64,000 bases of DNA from an uncultured Myxococcaceae bacterium (GTDB lineage Bacteria; Myxococcota_A; Polyangia; Polyangiales; Ga0077539): assembly GCA_945952225.1 (NCBI GenBank), contig CAMFHP010000022.1, positions 23,790 to 87,789 on the forward strand. The letters run 5' to 3'. Shown in pieces: positions 37,746 through 47,116 of the stretch. Position numbers and translations under genes: made by a program. A model generated the notes under the pieces. It did no database searches, was not told the DNA's origin, and saw only the letters and a list, made by a program, of their open reading frames with translations. Position 1 is the first letter of the stretch, and each line of letters opens with the position of its first letter.

Positions 37746-38702
37746 ATGCGCGCGGCAAGACCCCTCGGCGCGCTGCTCACCGCAGCAGCGCTCGCGTGGA
37801 CGACGACAGGATCCGCCGAAGAACCCCTGACCCGCGTGGTGCTCAACGGAGTGCCCACGCCGGTGTACTTCAACGACGGCGACAGCTTCCGCGTGATGGG
37901 CGGACCGCTGCAGGGCACCACCGCGCGCCTCGCGGGGTTCAACACCCTCGAGAGCTTCGGGCCGGTGCACTCGTGGGGGTCGTGGCACCCGTACGAGCTG
38001 TACGTGATGGCCAAGATGGCCACGCTCAACGCCCGCCGGGGATCGTGGCACTGCAACTCCGACCTGCGACGTGACGGCTACGGACGCATCCTCTGGGACT
38101 GCCCCGACCTCGGCGTCGACCACATTCGCAAGGGCCTCGCCCACGCGATGAACGTCGACGACGAGCCCGCGCGCCAGGAGTACATCGCCGCGCAGCGCCT
38201 CGCGATCGCCGAGCACCGCGGAATGTGGGCCCACGGCGTTCCCGAGTTCGTGCTCACGTCGGCGCACTCGGCCGACGAAGACCCGAGCCGCGAGTGGCAC
38301 TACGACCGCCGCGTGAGCGTGCGCTACGGCCACTCCGAGAGCGTGCGGCACCACAACAACTACCTGGAGTGCCAGATGGTCTGCCACGACGAGTCGTACG
38401 TCGACCCGGCGCGCGCCGACACCGCCGCGCAGCGACTGCTGGAGACCCCCGCGCTCAACAGCGCGCTCGCGGCCTTCAGCACGCTGCACCTCGGTCAGCT
38501 CACGTCGCGCTGGGCGCGCACCCACGAGCTCCCGACCTGGCTCCCCGAGGCGCTCCACGCGTCGGTGACCGCGCGGCTCACGGAGCTCGAACGCGAGGGC
38601 GTGTTCGGGCCGGTGACCACGCAACGGGGAGCGTGCTTCCGCTACGTGGCCTTCAACCGTCGGTACGGCAACGCCCGCGCGTCGTGCCTCGACCAGCACT
38701 GA
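37746..38702 (+). CDS. Secreted protein with thermonuclease (SNase)-like domain
   Basis: A 318-residue exported protein. The ATG at 37746 has a strong GGAGG site five bases upstream (37736-37740) and a signal peptide to about residue 24. Residues ~38-165 match the SNase fold: NDGDSFRV (the DGD metal site), ARLAGFNTLESFGP (the catalytic-arginine region), RRDGYGRILWDCPDLG and GLAHAMNV. Three core positions of the nuclease look present, but the second arginine and the glutamate need an alignment. The C-terminal ~150 residues (paired Cys, WHYDRR) are unrecognised. It could be a secreted nuclease for predation or nutrient uptake. Confidence 0.75.
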   Translation: MRAARPLGALLTAAALAWTTTGSAEEPLTRVVLNGVPTPVYFNDGDSFRVMGGPLQGTTARLAGFNTLESFGPVHSWGSWHPYELYVMAKMATLNARRGSWHCNSDLRRDGYGRILWDCPDLGVDHIRKGLAHAMNVDDEPARQEYIAAQRLAIAEHRGMWAHGVPEFVLTSAHSADEDPSREWHYDRRVSVRYGHSESVRHHNNYLECQMVCHDESYVDPARADTAAQRLLETPALNSALAAFSTLHLGQLTSRWARTHELPTWLPEALHASVTARLTELEREGVFGPVTTQRGACFRYVAFNRRYGNARASCLDQH

Positions 38703-38710
38703 GCCCCGCG

Positions 38711-39790
38711 ATGAAGTCCCTGCGATTCTATCCCCTGATCGCGCTGGTGCTCTCGGCCCAGTGCTGGACGCAGCCCCCGACGCCGCCCCTCGGCTACGAG
38801 ACCGGCGAGCTCTGCATCGACAACCGCGACAACGACCGCGACGGCCTCATCGACTGCGAAGACTCCGACTGCCTGATGACGTCGACGCACTGCGCGGAGT
38901 CGTTCCCGCTCATTCCGCGCGTGGGGCCCGAGAAGGGCTTTCTCGCGTGCACCGACGGCGTCGACAACGACGAAGACGGCCAGTTCGACTGCGGCGACCG
39001 CGACTGCCAGAACATCGCCGAGGTGTGCTGCTCGCGCGAGTTCACCGACGCGCTCTGCTCCAACGGCATCGACGACGACGGCAACGGCTACACCGACTGC
39101 GAAGACTTCTCGTGCCGCAACGGCACCTACGTGGGGGTCTGCGCGCGCGAGACCAACTGCACCGACGGCAACGACAACGACGGCGACGGCCGCGTCGACT
39201 GCCTCGACCGCGACTGCGTCTCGATGGCCATGTGCTGCACGCGCTCGGGCGCCGAGGCGGGCAACTGCAACGACGGCCGCGACAACGACTGCAACGGCTA
39301 CCTCGACTGCGACGACAACGCCTGCAACCGCGACCCCGTGTGCTGCCCCAACGCGGCGCCCGAGAACACCGTCGAGGCCTGCACCGACGGCCGCGACAAC
39401 GACTGCAACGGCTACGTCGACTGCGCGGATTTCTCCTGCACGCGGAGCATGAACCCCGCGGTGGTGGCCGCGTGCGCGGCGCGCGGTGAGAACACCTACG
39501 AGCGCTGCCGCGACGGCATCGACAACGATGGCAACGGGTACACCGACTGCGCCGATCGGTCGTGCTCGCAGGCGACGGACGTGAACGTGCAGCGCGCGTG
39601 TCGCGAGAGCGCGGGCAACGCGTCGATCACGTGCGTCGACGGGCTCGACAACGACGACGACGGGTTCGCCGACTGCGACGACTGGGACTGCTCGTGGAAC
39701 CCCGAAGTGGTGAACCGGAACCTGTGCCCGAACGCGCCGCGCGTCTGCTACGGCCGCGGCATCGGCACCGGCTACAGAGGAACGCGATGA
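38711..39790 (+). CDS. Cys/Asp-repeat (metal-binding-motif) surface protein
   Basis: A 359-residue exported protein. After a signal peptide (MKSLRFYPLIALVLSAQC) it consists of about eight repeats of the form C-x-D-[GN]-x-D-N-D-x-[DN]-G-x-x-D-C-x-D-x-x-C. Examples are CTDGVDNDEDGQFDCGDRDC and CTDGRDNDCNGYVDCADFSC. Asp-rich loops bind calcium in thrombospondin-like repeats and the conserved cysteines likely form disulfides, giving a rigid stalk. The candidate lipobox LSAQC has a non-canonical -1 residue, so lipidation is doubtful. The stop overlaps the next start (ATGA). Confidence 0.8.
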   Translation: MKSLRFYPLIALVLSAQCWTQPPTPPLGYETGELCIDNRDNDRDGLIDCEDSDCLMTSTHCAESFPLIPRVGPEKGFLACTDGVDNDEDGQFDCGDRDCQNIAEVCCSREFTDALCSNGIDDDGNGYTDCEDFSCRNGTYVGVCARETNCTDGNDNDGDGRVDCLDRDCVSMAMCCTRSGAEAGNCNDGRDNDCNGYLDCDDNACNRDPVCCPNAAPENTVEACTDGRDNDCNGYVDCADFSCTRSMNPAVVAACAARGENTYERCRDGIDNDGNGYTDCADRSCSQATDVNVQRACRESAGNASITCVDGLDNDDDGFADCDDWDCSWNPEVVNRNLCPNAPRVCYGRGIGTGYRGTR

Positions 39791-41388
39791 TGAGCATGCG
39801 AAGGCTGTGGGGCGCGCTCGCCGCGCTCGTGGTGGTGACGTCGAGCGCGGTGGCCTCGGCGCAGGAGGCGCCCGCGGGCGCGCAACCCGCGGCGGGTCAG
39901 CGGCCGGAGCACGAGACCGTGTGCACGGGCCGCGTCGATGAAGACGGCGACGGCATGGTCGACTGCGCCGACGCCGACTGCTTCCACGACCGCGCGTGCG
40001 AGGCCGGCGGCGCGGGCGAGAACACCGACGGGCGCTGTAGCGACTGGATCGACAACGACGGCGACGGGATGATCGACTGCGACGACCAGGACTGCATGGG
40101 TCCCGGCGTCAACCGCTGCCGCGGGTCGTGGACGAACCCCAACGCGAGCGCCTCGTCGGGCACGGCCCCGCAGGGCACCGACGCGCCGCTCCCCGAGCTC
40201 GACGCGAACCAGACCGCCGAGGATCTCATCGGCCGCAACGGCGACTCCGACGGCGAACGCTCGGACGAGACCTGCGCCGACGGCCTCGACAACGACGGCG
40301 ACGGACGGACCGACTGCGCCGACTTCGGCTGCCGCTTCGACCCCACGGTGACCGTGTGCCAGGGCTCGCCCTCGCTGCGCTTCTCCGCGGTGGTGGGAGC
40401 GGGCTTCTCGAGCATCACCACGCAGACCGGCGGCGACGTCATCGACAACGCCCTCGACACGCGCTTCACGCGCATCCAGCTCCGCGGGCTCGGGCCCATC
40501 CCCGGCGTGCAGAACAGCTTCTTTCTGCTCAACCTCCGGGCCGAGCGCGGGGTGCGACTCACCTTCGCGATGTTCCAGATCCCGATCTCGCGGCGCTGGT
40601 ACTTCAACCTCAACTCGGGCAGCGGATCGCTCTCGTCGGCGCTCATCACGTCGACGTCGCGCCAGCTCCTCCTCGACCCGGCGTTCTACGTCTACTCGGC
40701 CTTCGAGCAGGGCAGCGGCGCCGCGATGGAGGTGGGCGGATCGCTCGACGACCGCCGTCGGCTCCTGCTCCGCGTGTTCGCCTCGGCGGGCTCCGGTGAG
40801 TTCAACGGCAACGTGGGCGGACGCTTCTTCCGCAGCGACGACCGGAACTTCTCCTACAACGTCGGCGCGCAGCTCGGGATCAACCTCATCGGCAGCTACT
40901 CGCGCTTCGACTCGCCCTTCCTCTACGTGCCCGCGCCGCTCACCCTCGCGATGGTCGTGGGCGCCAAGTGGGACCAGCGCCCCGACGAGCGCTACCTCGC
41001 GTGGAACGCCTTCGCCGTGCTGCGCTGGAACCGCCTCTTCCTCTCGGCCGAGCACTACGGCAAGCGCGAGTTCGCGTTCGACTCCATCCAGGCCTCCGCG
41101 GTGGCCCAGCTCGGCGTGCTCGTGATCCCGCGCCGCCTGCTCCTCGCGGCCGACGTGGGCGGGTACTTCCCCGGCGAGATGGGCAACCGCCCGGCGTCGT
41201 TCTCCTCGGCGATCCCGCGGCCGCTCCAGGAGTTCCAGTACCGCGCCGCCGCGCACTTCTATTTCTACCGCCACATCGGGCTCGTCTCGCTGCTCTGGAG
41301 CGACCACTTCATCGAGCGCAACCCCGACAACCCCCGCGACACGATCCGCGAGCAGCAGCTCCGCCTCGAAGCGCAGTTCCGCTTCTGA
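39787..41388 (+). CDS. Outer-membrane-type protein with N-terminal Cys/Asp repeats
   Basis: A 533-residue exported protein. The signal peptide (RRLWGALAALVVVTSSAVASA) is followed by three Cys/Asp repeats (e.g. CTGRVDEDGDGMVDCADADC) at ~35-185, the same module as the upstream protein. From about 195 to the C-terminus the sequence alternates hydrophobic and polar residues in aromatic-rich strands (VVGAGFSSITTQ, LRVFASAGSGEFNGNVGGRF, AHFYFYRHIG) and ends in F (RLEAQFRF), as expected for an outer-membrane beta-barrel. The ATGA overlap indicates coupled synthesis. Shared repeats suggest the two proteins interact at the surface. Confidence 0.78.
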   Translation: MMSMRRLWGALAALVVVTSSAVASAQEAPAGAQPAAGQRPEHETVCTGRVDEDGDGMVDCADADCFHDRACEAGGAGENTDGRCSDWIDNDGDGMIDCDDQDCMGPGVNRCRGSWTNPNASASSGTAPQGTDAPLPELDANQTAEDLIGRNGDSDGERSDETCADGLDNDGDGRTDCADFGCRFDPTVTVCQGSPSLRFSAVVGAGFSSITTQTGGDVIDNALDTRFTRIQLRGLGPIPGVQNSFFLLNLRAERGVRLTFAMFQIPISRRWYFNLNSGSGSLSSALITSTSRQLLLDPAFYVYSAFEQGSGAAMEVGGSLDDRRRLLLRVFASAGSGEFNGNVGGRFFRSDDRNFSYNVGAQLGINLIGSYSRFDSPFLYVPAPLTLAMVVGAKWDQRPDERYLAWNAFAVLRWNRLFLSAEHYGKREFAFDSIQASAVAQLGVLVIPRRLLLAADVGGYFPGEMGNRPASFSSAIPRPLQEFQYRAAAHFYFYRHIGLVSLLWSDHFIERNPDNPRDTIREQQLRLEAQFRF

Positions 41389-41427
41389 TCGCGCGCCTCG
41401 AACCTCTCTCCCCCGCCTGAACGACAA

Positions 41428-41462
41428 CGCCCGCGACGGTCCCCGAAGGGATCGCGCGGGCG
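41428..41462. terminator. Bidirectional terminator between converging genes
   Basis: The perfect 8-bp stem CGCCCGCG/CGCGGGCG (41428-41435 with 41455-41462) is followed on the plus strand by CTGTGTTTTC. It lies between the barrel-protein gene and the converging S41 protease gene and probably serves both. Confidence 0.7.
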
Positions 41463-41498
41463 CTGTGTTTTCAGGGGTTTCCTACGAGCGCGCGGGGC

Positions 41499-44400
41499 TC
41501 ACTCGTCGTCGTCGCCGCCCTCGTCGTCGTCGCCGTGCCGCGGCGTCGCGAGGAGCTCTCCGTTGGGTCCGTCGCGACGGATCACGTAGACCCTCCGCGC
41601 CACCACGTCGTCGTCTTCGCGAGCCACGACGGCCACGATGTTCGCCCCCGGACGCAGCGGCAGCGCGGCCTCGTAGGCGAGGCGCTGACGGTCCGCGGCG
41701 TCGCGGTTCGACTGGTAGAACACCTTGTCGTTGCCGACGTAGATGTACATGTCGAGCACGCGGGTCTCGTCGGTGACACGACCCCGCAGCGTGAGCGACG
41801 CGCCGCGCACCGAGAGGGCCACCGCGCCGTCGCTCTCGATCATGGGCGGAGAGTTGTGCAGCACGTACGTGAGCGGCCGCTGCGGCGCGGGCATGCGGGC
41901 CGACGCGCCGGCGCTGCGGAGCACCCACGCGGGACGCCCCGCGCCCACGTCGAGGCGCACGTACTCACCCACCTGCGCGGTCATCGGGAACGTCGCCCCC
42001 GCGGCCGCGCGGAGCACCACGCGCGCCGTGCCCTGCGGGCTCTCGCGGAGCTCGGTCTCGGCCGACACGGTGAAGGGCCCCGTGACCGCGGCCACCGTCG
42101 ACGCATCGCGGGCGATGGGCACGGTGATCTTCTGCGTCTCGACCTCGCGGAGGTCTTCGTCGGCGAGGGCCAGCTCGATGCGCGCCTCGCGCTCGCGGAA
42201 CGTGGGCGCCACGTCGAAGGTGAAGGCCACGCGGCGCTCTTCGCCGGGCGCCATGTTGTCGATCGCGAAGCGCGCGTCGTGGAGGAGCACACCCGCGCCC
42301 GAGAGGTTCTTGATCGTCGCCTGCGTCGAGAACGACTGCCCGCGCCCCACGTTGCGCACCGTGAGGTACATGGTCACGGGCTCGCCGACCTGGATGCGCC
42401 CGTCGCCGTTGCCCCCGCGCGGCGACTCCGCGAACTGCCACCCGTACGCGAACACGGGCCGTTCGAGCCCGGTCACCGACACGCGCAGCGGCGCCACGTC
42501 GGCGGGCACGCGGTTGTGGGCCTCGGACCATTCGAGCCGCACGCCGTCGGTGCGCGAGAGCGACGCGCGGGGCATGAGGCAGACCTTGCGGGTGCCCGGC
42601 GCGGGCTGCGAGGTGGTGCCCGGGCGATAGCCCTCGTACTCGCAGATGCCGAGCGAGGTGGTCCACGTGCGGGTCTCGCCGGGGTTCACGCGGCCGAAGA
42701 TGAGCTCGCGGTTTTCGAAGAGGGGGTTGTCGCTCTTGGTCGTGGCGCGCAGGCGGTACACCGGGGTCGTGCCGCGGTTGGTGACCGTGACCGTGAGGTC
42801 GAAGGCCTCGCCGGGCGCCGCGGTGTTCTCCGCGCGGTTGGTGGTCATGCGCACGTCGAGGTTGGCCGGGCCGCCGTCGGCGCCCGCGTCCCAGTCGACG
42901 CCGAGGGGACGCAGCGCCTGGGTCACGGCGGCGAGCTGCTCGGCGCGGGTGCGGTCGATGAGCGGACGCGCGTCGGAGAGCATCTCGCGACGGCCCGCGC
43001 GCGGCGACGCGGCGAGCAGATCGCGCGTGAAGCGGATGGAGAAGTCCTCGCGGAACCCGTCGTCGGCGAGGTCGTCGGCGCCGCGCAACCGAAGCTGCTC
43101 GCGCTCCTCGGTGGGGAAGTTGAACTGCACGGTCTCCGACGCGCGCTGATCGCCGCGGGCGCGGGTGTTCGTGAGGTGCGCCGAGAGGTCGGCCTCGCGG
43201 GGGTAGATCCGGTCGGCGTCGAGGTCCATGTCGAGCCGGTCGGCGGTCATGGGCGCGAGCTCGATGTCGGGGGTGATGCCCACGCCCTGGATCGAGATGT
43301 CACCGGGCGTGAGGTACTGCGCGATGGTGATCTTCAGCGCGCCCCCGTCGGGCAGGTTGCGGATCGTCTGCACCGAGCCCTTGCCGAACGACGTTCCGCC
43401 CACGATGAGCGCGCGGTTGTGGTTCTTGAGCGCGCCCGCGACGATCTCGCTCGCGCTCGCCGACCCGCCGTCGATGAGCACCGCGATGGGGTAGTTGGGT
43501 TCGGTTCCCTCGGCCTGCGCGTCGCGCTCGTCGCGGCCCTCGCGGCGGTTGCCCGCGGTCACCACGATGGGCCCGTCTTGCAGAAAGAGATCGCCCACGT
43601 TCACGGCCTCTTCGAGCAGGCCGCCGGGGTTGCCCCGCAGGTCGAGGAGCAGCGAGCGCATGCCCTGCTGCCGCATCGACTGCACCGCGCGGGTGAGCTC
43701 GTCGCTCGTGGTCTCGCTGAAGCTCTTGATCTTCGCGTAGCCCACGCCGTTCGAGAGCAGGCGGCTCTCGACGGAGCGCACGGTGATCTGCGCGCGGGTG
43801 AGTTCGAAGCGCCGCGGCTGCGCCCAGCCGTTGCGTCCGGGGCGCACGATCCAGACGTGCACGGGCGTGCCCTCGGGGCCGCGCAGGCGATTCACGGCCT
43901 CGGAGAGCGACATGTTGTCGGTGCTCTCGTCGCCGATCTTCACGATGCGGTCGTAGCGCTGGAGGCCCGCGCGCGACGCCGGCGTGTCGGGCATGGGGTT
44001 CATCACCGTGAGCTGCCGATCGCGGATGGAGATCACGATGCCGAGGCCGCCGAAGTGGCCGCCCGTCTGGATCTGCATCTCGTGGTACTGCTCGGGGGTC
44101 AGCACGATCGAGTGGGGGTCGAGCGTGTGGAGCATCCCGTTGGCCGCGGCGTACTCGATGTCGCGAAGGTCGACGTCGGAGCCGCGCAGGTGCGTCTGGA
44201 GGAAGGCGAAGATCTCGCGCCAGCGCGGTTCGAGGTCCCACGGTGCGCGCACGTCGGCGATGGAGAACGTCTGCTCGTGGGTGTCGACGCGCACGGTCAC
44301 CGTCGAGGCGCCGTCGTCGTGGCGCACGAGCACCTGGGCCACGCTCTTCTGGATCGCGTCGAGGCCCTTGAGGAGCATCTCGCGGGGATGCACCCGCGTC

Positions 44401-44636
44401 GGGTCGACGTAGTTGTTGTTGATCTCCAACATCACGTAGCGGAGCACCTGCATCCGCGTGAGGTCGAAGTTGGGGTCGGGCGTGCGCGGGGCCGCGCGGC
44501 GGGGCTGCGCCATGAGCGAACGCGAGCCCTCGACGCCGAAGAGGCCGCCGCGGCGCGACACGGTCACGTACGACGCGAAGCCGCAGGTCACGAAGATCAG
44601 GGCCGCCTTCGACGCGGCGCTCCACCGGGTGTTCAT
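41499..44636 (-). CDS. S41-family C-terminal processing protease with long C-terminal extension
   Basis: A 1045-residue exported or membrane-tethered serine protease. An N-terminal hydrophobic signal/anchor (KAALIFVTCGFASYVTV) is followed by the prodomain region (~60-185), a PDZ domain (~190-285, GGLGIVISIRD) and the S41 core (~290-470). The nucleophile is in GGSASASEIVAGAL (~393) and the general-base lysine in SFGKGSVQ (~417). About 500 further residues follow: CARDB-like beta domains (DLTVTVTNRGTTPVYRL), an SH3-like domain and an acidic tail ending DDDEGGDDDE. Typical CtpA proteins are ~450 residues, so the extension is exceptional. Confidence 0.9.
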   Translation of the reverse strand: MNTRWSAASKAALIFVTCGFASYVTVSRRGGLFGVEGSRSLMAQPRRAAPRTPDPNFDLTRMQVLRYVMLEINNNYVDPTRVHPREMLLKGLDAIQKSVAQVLVRHDDGASTVTVRVDTHEQTFSIADVRAPWDLEPRWREIFAFLQTHLRGSDVDLRDIEYAAANGMLHTLDPHSIVLTPEQYHEMQIQTGGHFGGLGIVISIRDRQLTVMNPMPDTPASRAGLQRYDRIVKIGDESTDNMSLSEAVNRLRGPEGTPVHVWIVRPGRNGWAQPRRFELTRAQITVRSVESRLLSNGVGYAKIKSFSETTSDELTRAVQSMRQQGMRSLLLDLRGNPGGLLEEAVNVGDLFLQDGPIVVTAGNRREGRDERDAQAEGTEPNYPIAVLIDGGSASASEIVAGALKNHNRALIVGGTSFGKGSVQTIRNLPDGGALKITIAQYLTPGDISIQGVGITPDIELAPMTADRLDMDLDADRIYPREADLSAHLTNTRARGDQRASETVQFNFPTEEREQLRLRGADDLADDGFREDFSIRFTRDLLAASPRAGRREMLSDARPLIDRTRAEQLAAVTQALRPLGVDWDAGADGGPANLDVRMTTNRAENTAAPGEAFDLTVTVTNRGTTPVYRLRATTKSDNPLFENRELIFGRVNPGETRTWTTSLGICEYEGYRPGTTSQPAPGTRKVCLMPRASLSRTDGVRLEWSEAHNRVPADVAPLRVSVTGLERPVFAYGWQFAESPRGGNGDGRIQVGEPVTMYLTVRNVGRGQSFSTQATIKNLSGAGVLLHDARFAIDNMAPGEERRVAFTFDVAPTFREREARIELALADEDLREVETQKITVPIARDASTVAAVTGPFTVSAETELRESPQGTARVVLRAAAGATFPMTAQVGEYVRLDVGAGRPAWVLRSAGASARMPAPQRPLTYVLHNSPPMIESDGAVALSVRGASLTLRGRVTDETRVLDMYIYVGNDKVFYQSNRDAADRQRLAYEAALPLRPGANIVAVVAREDDDVVARRVYVIRRDGPNGELLATPRHGDDDEGGDDDE

Positions 44637-44644
44637 CGGCGCGG

Positions 44645-44650
44645 AGTATA
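44645..44650 (-). promoter_or_regulatory. TANNNT -10 hexamer before the S41 protease
   Basis: On the minus strand TATACT, a near-perfect -10, lies eight bases before the ATG, with CCGCGCCG between. A transcript beginning there would be leaderless. Confidence 0.5.
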
Positions 44651-44785
44651 GTGACTTCGACTCACAAATCCCCGCATTTGAAGCGTGGAATCACGGTCGC
44701 GCCGCGCGCGTTGAGCCGTGTTCGAACCCGCGCCGCGGCGCCTCGCTCCACACCCCCGGGCTTTTCGTGTAGGACCGTCGCCGCC

Positions 44786-45601
44786 ATGCACGACACGACC
44801 TACGCCACCTCGCGCTTCGCGCCCCCCGAGATCGAGCACCGCTACGGCCCCAACGTGCACCTGCTCGACGATCCCGTCGCCCTCGCGTGGCTCGCGCGCC
44901 TCGCCGCCCGCGAGACCGCGCAGCCCGAGCTCGGTCGCCTCGTGCGGCGCCTCTACGAACACCTCGCGCTCCTCGTGCTCGGCGCCGAGCTCCCGCGCCG
45001 TCGCATCGACATTCCCTCGCGCATGATCTCGTCGAGCCCCGAGGCCGTGTACCGCGGCGTGGCCGTCGACCGCACGACGCCCGTCGTCGCCGTGGGCATC
45101 GCGCGCGCGGGCACCGTGCCCTCGCAGATCTGTTACGAGACCCTCAACGAGCTCCTCGACCCCGAGGTCGTGCGCCAGGATCACCTCTTCATGTCCCGCG
45201 TCACCAACGACAAGGGCGAGGTCACGGGCACCGCGTGGCACGATGCCAAGATCGGCCACCAGGTCGAGGGGCGCATCGTGCTCATTCCCGACCCCATGGG
45301 CGCCACGGGAGGATCGATGTCCGCCGCGATGACCCACTACAAAACCAAGCTCGACGGACGCCCGCGCGCCCTCATCGCGATGAACCTCATCGTGACGCCC
45401 GAGTACATCCGTCGGCTCACGGCCGATCACCCCGACGCGAAGATCTACGCCTTCCGTCTCGACCGCGCGCTCTCCCCCTCGGAGGTGCTCGCCACCGTGC
45501 CCGGCACGCACCCCGACCGCGAGCGCGGACTCGACCACCACCAGTACATCGTTCCCGGCGCGGGCGGCATCGGCGAGCTGCTCAACAACGCCTGGATCTG
45601 A
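44786..45601 (+). CDS. Uracil phosphoribosyltransferase-like protein
   Basis: A 271-residue type I PRTase-fold protein. The PRPP loop IPDPMGATGGSMSAAM (~172-187) matches the DPM-ATG-S signature of UPRTases. The C-terminus has the uracil-recognition pattern IVPGAGGIGELLNNAW. It is longer than typical Upp (~210) because of the N-terminal ~50 residues. It would convert uracil and PRPP to UMP in pyrimidine salvage. The start is the Met at MHDTTYA, since upstream residues are low-complexity. Confidence 0.78.
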   Translation: MHDTTYATSRFAPPEIEHRYGPNVHLLDDPVALAWLARLAARETAQPELGRLVRRLYEHLALLVLGAELPRRRIDIPSRMISSSPEAVYRGVAVDRTTPVVAVGIARAGTVPSQICYETLNELLDPEVVRQDHLFMSRVTNDKGEVTGTAWHDAKIGHQVEGRIVLIPDPMGATGGSMSAAMTHYKTKLDGRPRALIAMNLIVTPEYIRRLTADHPDAKIYAFRLDRALSPSEVLATVPGTHPDRERGLDHHQYIVPGAGGIGELLNNAWI

Positions 45602-45604
45602 CCC

Positions 45605-45955
45605 TCACTCCGACGCGCGCGACGGGAGCTGCGAGGCCGCGAAGGCCAGCGCCGTCGCGAGCACCGTCGCCACCGCCGGCGACCACCGCCCGAGCAGCGC
45701 GAACACCAGTCCACCCGCCGCGAGCGCGCACCCCATCCGCGCGAGCGCGGCCACCACGATGCGCCAGCGCTCCATGCGTCCGTCGGTGTCTTCGAGGGCG
45801 CACGCACACGCGCCGAAGAGGGCCGAGGCCAGCGCGCCCGTGAGCACGCCGCGGGCGGGGGTCTCGTGCAGAAGGCCCAGCGCCGCGGCCAGCAGGGCGT
45901 AGCCCGTGGCGACGGCGAGGCAGCGCAGGGTGAGGCGGTGCAGGTCGTTCCACAT
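45605..45955 (-). CDS. Small membrane protein of unknown function
   Basis: A 116-residue protein with about four hydrophobic segments (LAVATGYALLAAALGLL, GVLTGALASALFGACACAL, IVVAALARMGCALAAGGLVF, AVATVLATALAFAAS) and a basic N-terminus. I do not recognise the family. It converges with the UPRTase-like gene, three bases apart. Confidence 0.55.
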   Translation of the reverse strand: MWNDLHRLTLRCLAVATGYALLAAALGLLHETPARGVLTGALASALFGACACALEDTDGRMERWRIVVAALARMGCALAAGGLVFALLGRWSPAVATVLATALAFAASQLPSRASE

Positions 45956-45997
45956 CGGGCGCGTGAGGGGTTCGATGCCCCGTGCGCCGCGTGTGGT

Positions 45998-47116
45998 TCA
46001 GCGCGCGAGCGAGCCGCCGACGCGCACGGTCCGGGCGCCGGGCGTCACGAGGAGCCCGTCGATCCAGAGGCGGTCGTGGTCGAGGGCGCGGAGCGTCGAC
46101 TCGCCCGAGGCCTGCGCGGTGTGTCCACGCACCGTCGCGATCGTGCGGAGCTGCGCGGCCGTGAGGGCAGGCGCGAAGTCACCCTCGACGATGGGGTGCA
46201 ACCGACCGTTCTGCGCGTCGAAGAGCAGCAGGTCGCGCACGATCACGTCGCCCTCGGAGACGTTGGCCGAGAACACCTGCCAGCGCCCCGACGACGACAC
46301 CTCGTCGAGGCTCACGTCGCTGCCCTGCACCGTGCCCACCATCACGCTGCGTCCACGGGGTGCGCGGCGCACGATGCGGTTGCCCTCGATGGCGTAGGGC
46401 TGGTCGCTCGTGCTGCGTCGCGCGGCGGGCGTGGCGGGCGCGCAGAGGCGATCGCCCGCGCGGGTGGAGGCGTCGGCGCACGAGGCGGGCACCACCACGC
46501 GGTGCGCGAGCGCGCCGTCGTCGAGCGAGACGCGCATCGCCACCTCGACGGACATCATGTTCACGTTGCGATCCATCACGTGGACGCAGAGCGCGCGGCC
46601 CTCGTCGACGAGCTCCACCGCGTCGTCGGTCTGCACGTACGCCGTGGGGTCGTAGTCGGCGCTGAAGCCCGCGCCCTCGCAGCGCGCGCCGAGCCCGCGG
46701 GGCAGCGTCGCCACCACGGTCTCGCGGCAGTCTTCGAGCGAGAGCCTCCGCAGCTCGGAGCGCCCCTTCGCGAGGAACACCACCGCCCCGCCGCCGCCCA
46801 CGTAGCGCGCGTGCGAGGCAGGCGTCGCGGTGAGCGTGCGCAGCACCACGCCGTCGACGCGCACCTCGCGGATGCCCTCGTCGGTGGCCACGAGCAGCAC
46901 CTCGGGGTTCTCCGTCGAGACCTCGCCGCGGGGAGGACAGTGCGGCGCCTCGACGACCGCGGTCACAGCATCTGACACCGCGCTCGCATCGGCCACGGTG
47001 GCGGTCACGGACGTGGGCGAAGGGTCGACCGCCGCGGGCGTCTGGGGTGCGGGCGTGCGCGAGGCGCAGGCCGCGAGGGTCGTGAGCGAGAAGGCCAGCG
47101 CAGCGCGGAAATTCAT
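45998..47116 (-). CDS. Lipoprotein of unknown function
   Basis: A 372-residue predicted lipoprotein: the signal NFRAALAFSLTTLAACAS has the lipobox LAAC. The mature protein is beta-rich with repeated short strands (EVLLVATDEGIREVRVDGVV, DVIVRDLLLFDAQNGRL), suggesting a propeller-like fold. Several cysteines occur. The start at MNFRAAL was chosen for the lipobox; 67 additional upstream codons are not credible. Confidence 0.7.
   Translation of the reverse strand: MNFRAALAFSLTTLAACASRTPAPQTPAAVDPSPTSVTATVADASAVSDAVTAVVEAPHCPPRGEVSTENPEVLLVATDEGIREVRVDGVVLRTLTATPASHARYVGGGGAVVFLAKGRSELRRLSLEDCRETVVATLPRGLGARCEGAGFSADYDPTAYVQTDDAVELVDEGRALCVHVMDRNVNMMSVEVAMRVSLDDGALAHRVVVPASCADASTRAGDRLCAPATPAARRSTSDQPYAIEGNRIVRRAPRGRSVMVGTVQGSDVSLDEVSSSGRWQVFSANVSEGDVIVRDLLLFDAQNGRLHPIVEGDFAPALTAAQLRTIATVRGHTAQASGESTLRALDHDRLWIDGLLVTPGARTVRVGGSLAR

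Noticed and set aside
41535..44651. A 1038-codon open frame on the plus strand across the S41 protease gene
   Set aside because: It is Arg/His/Gly-rich low-complexity sequence antisense to a protease with intact catalytic motifs.
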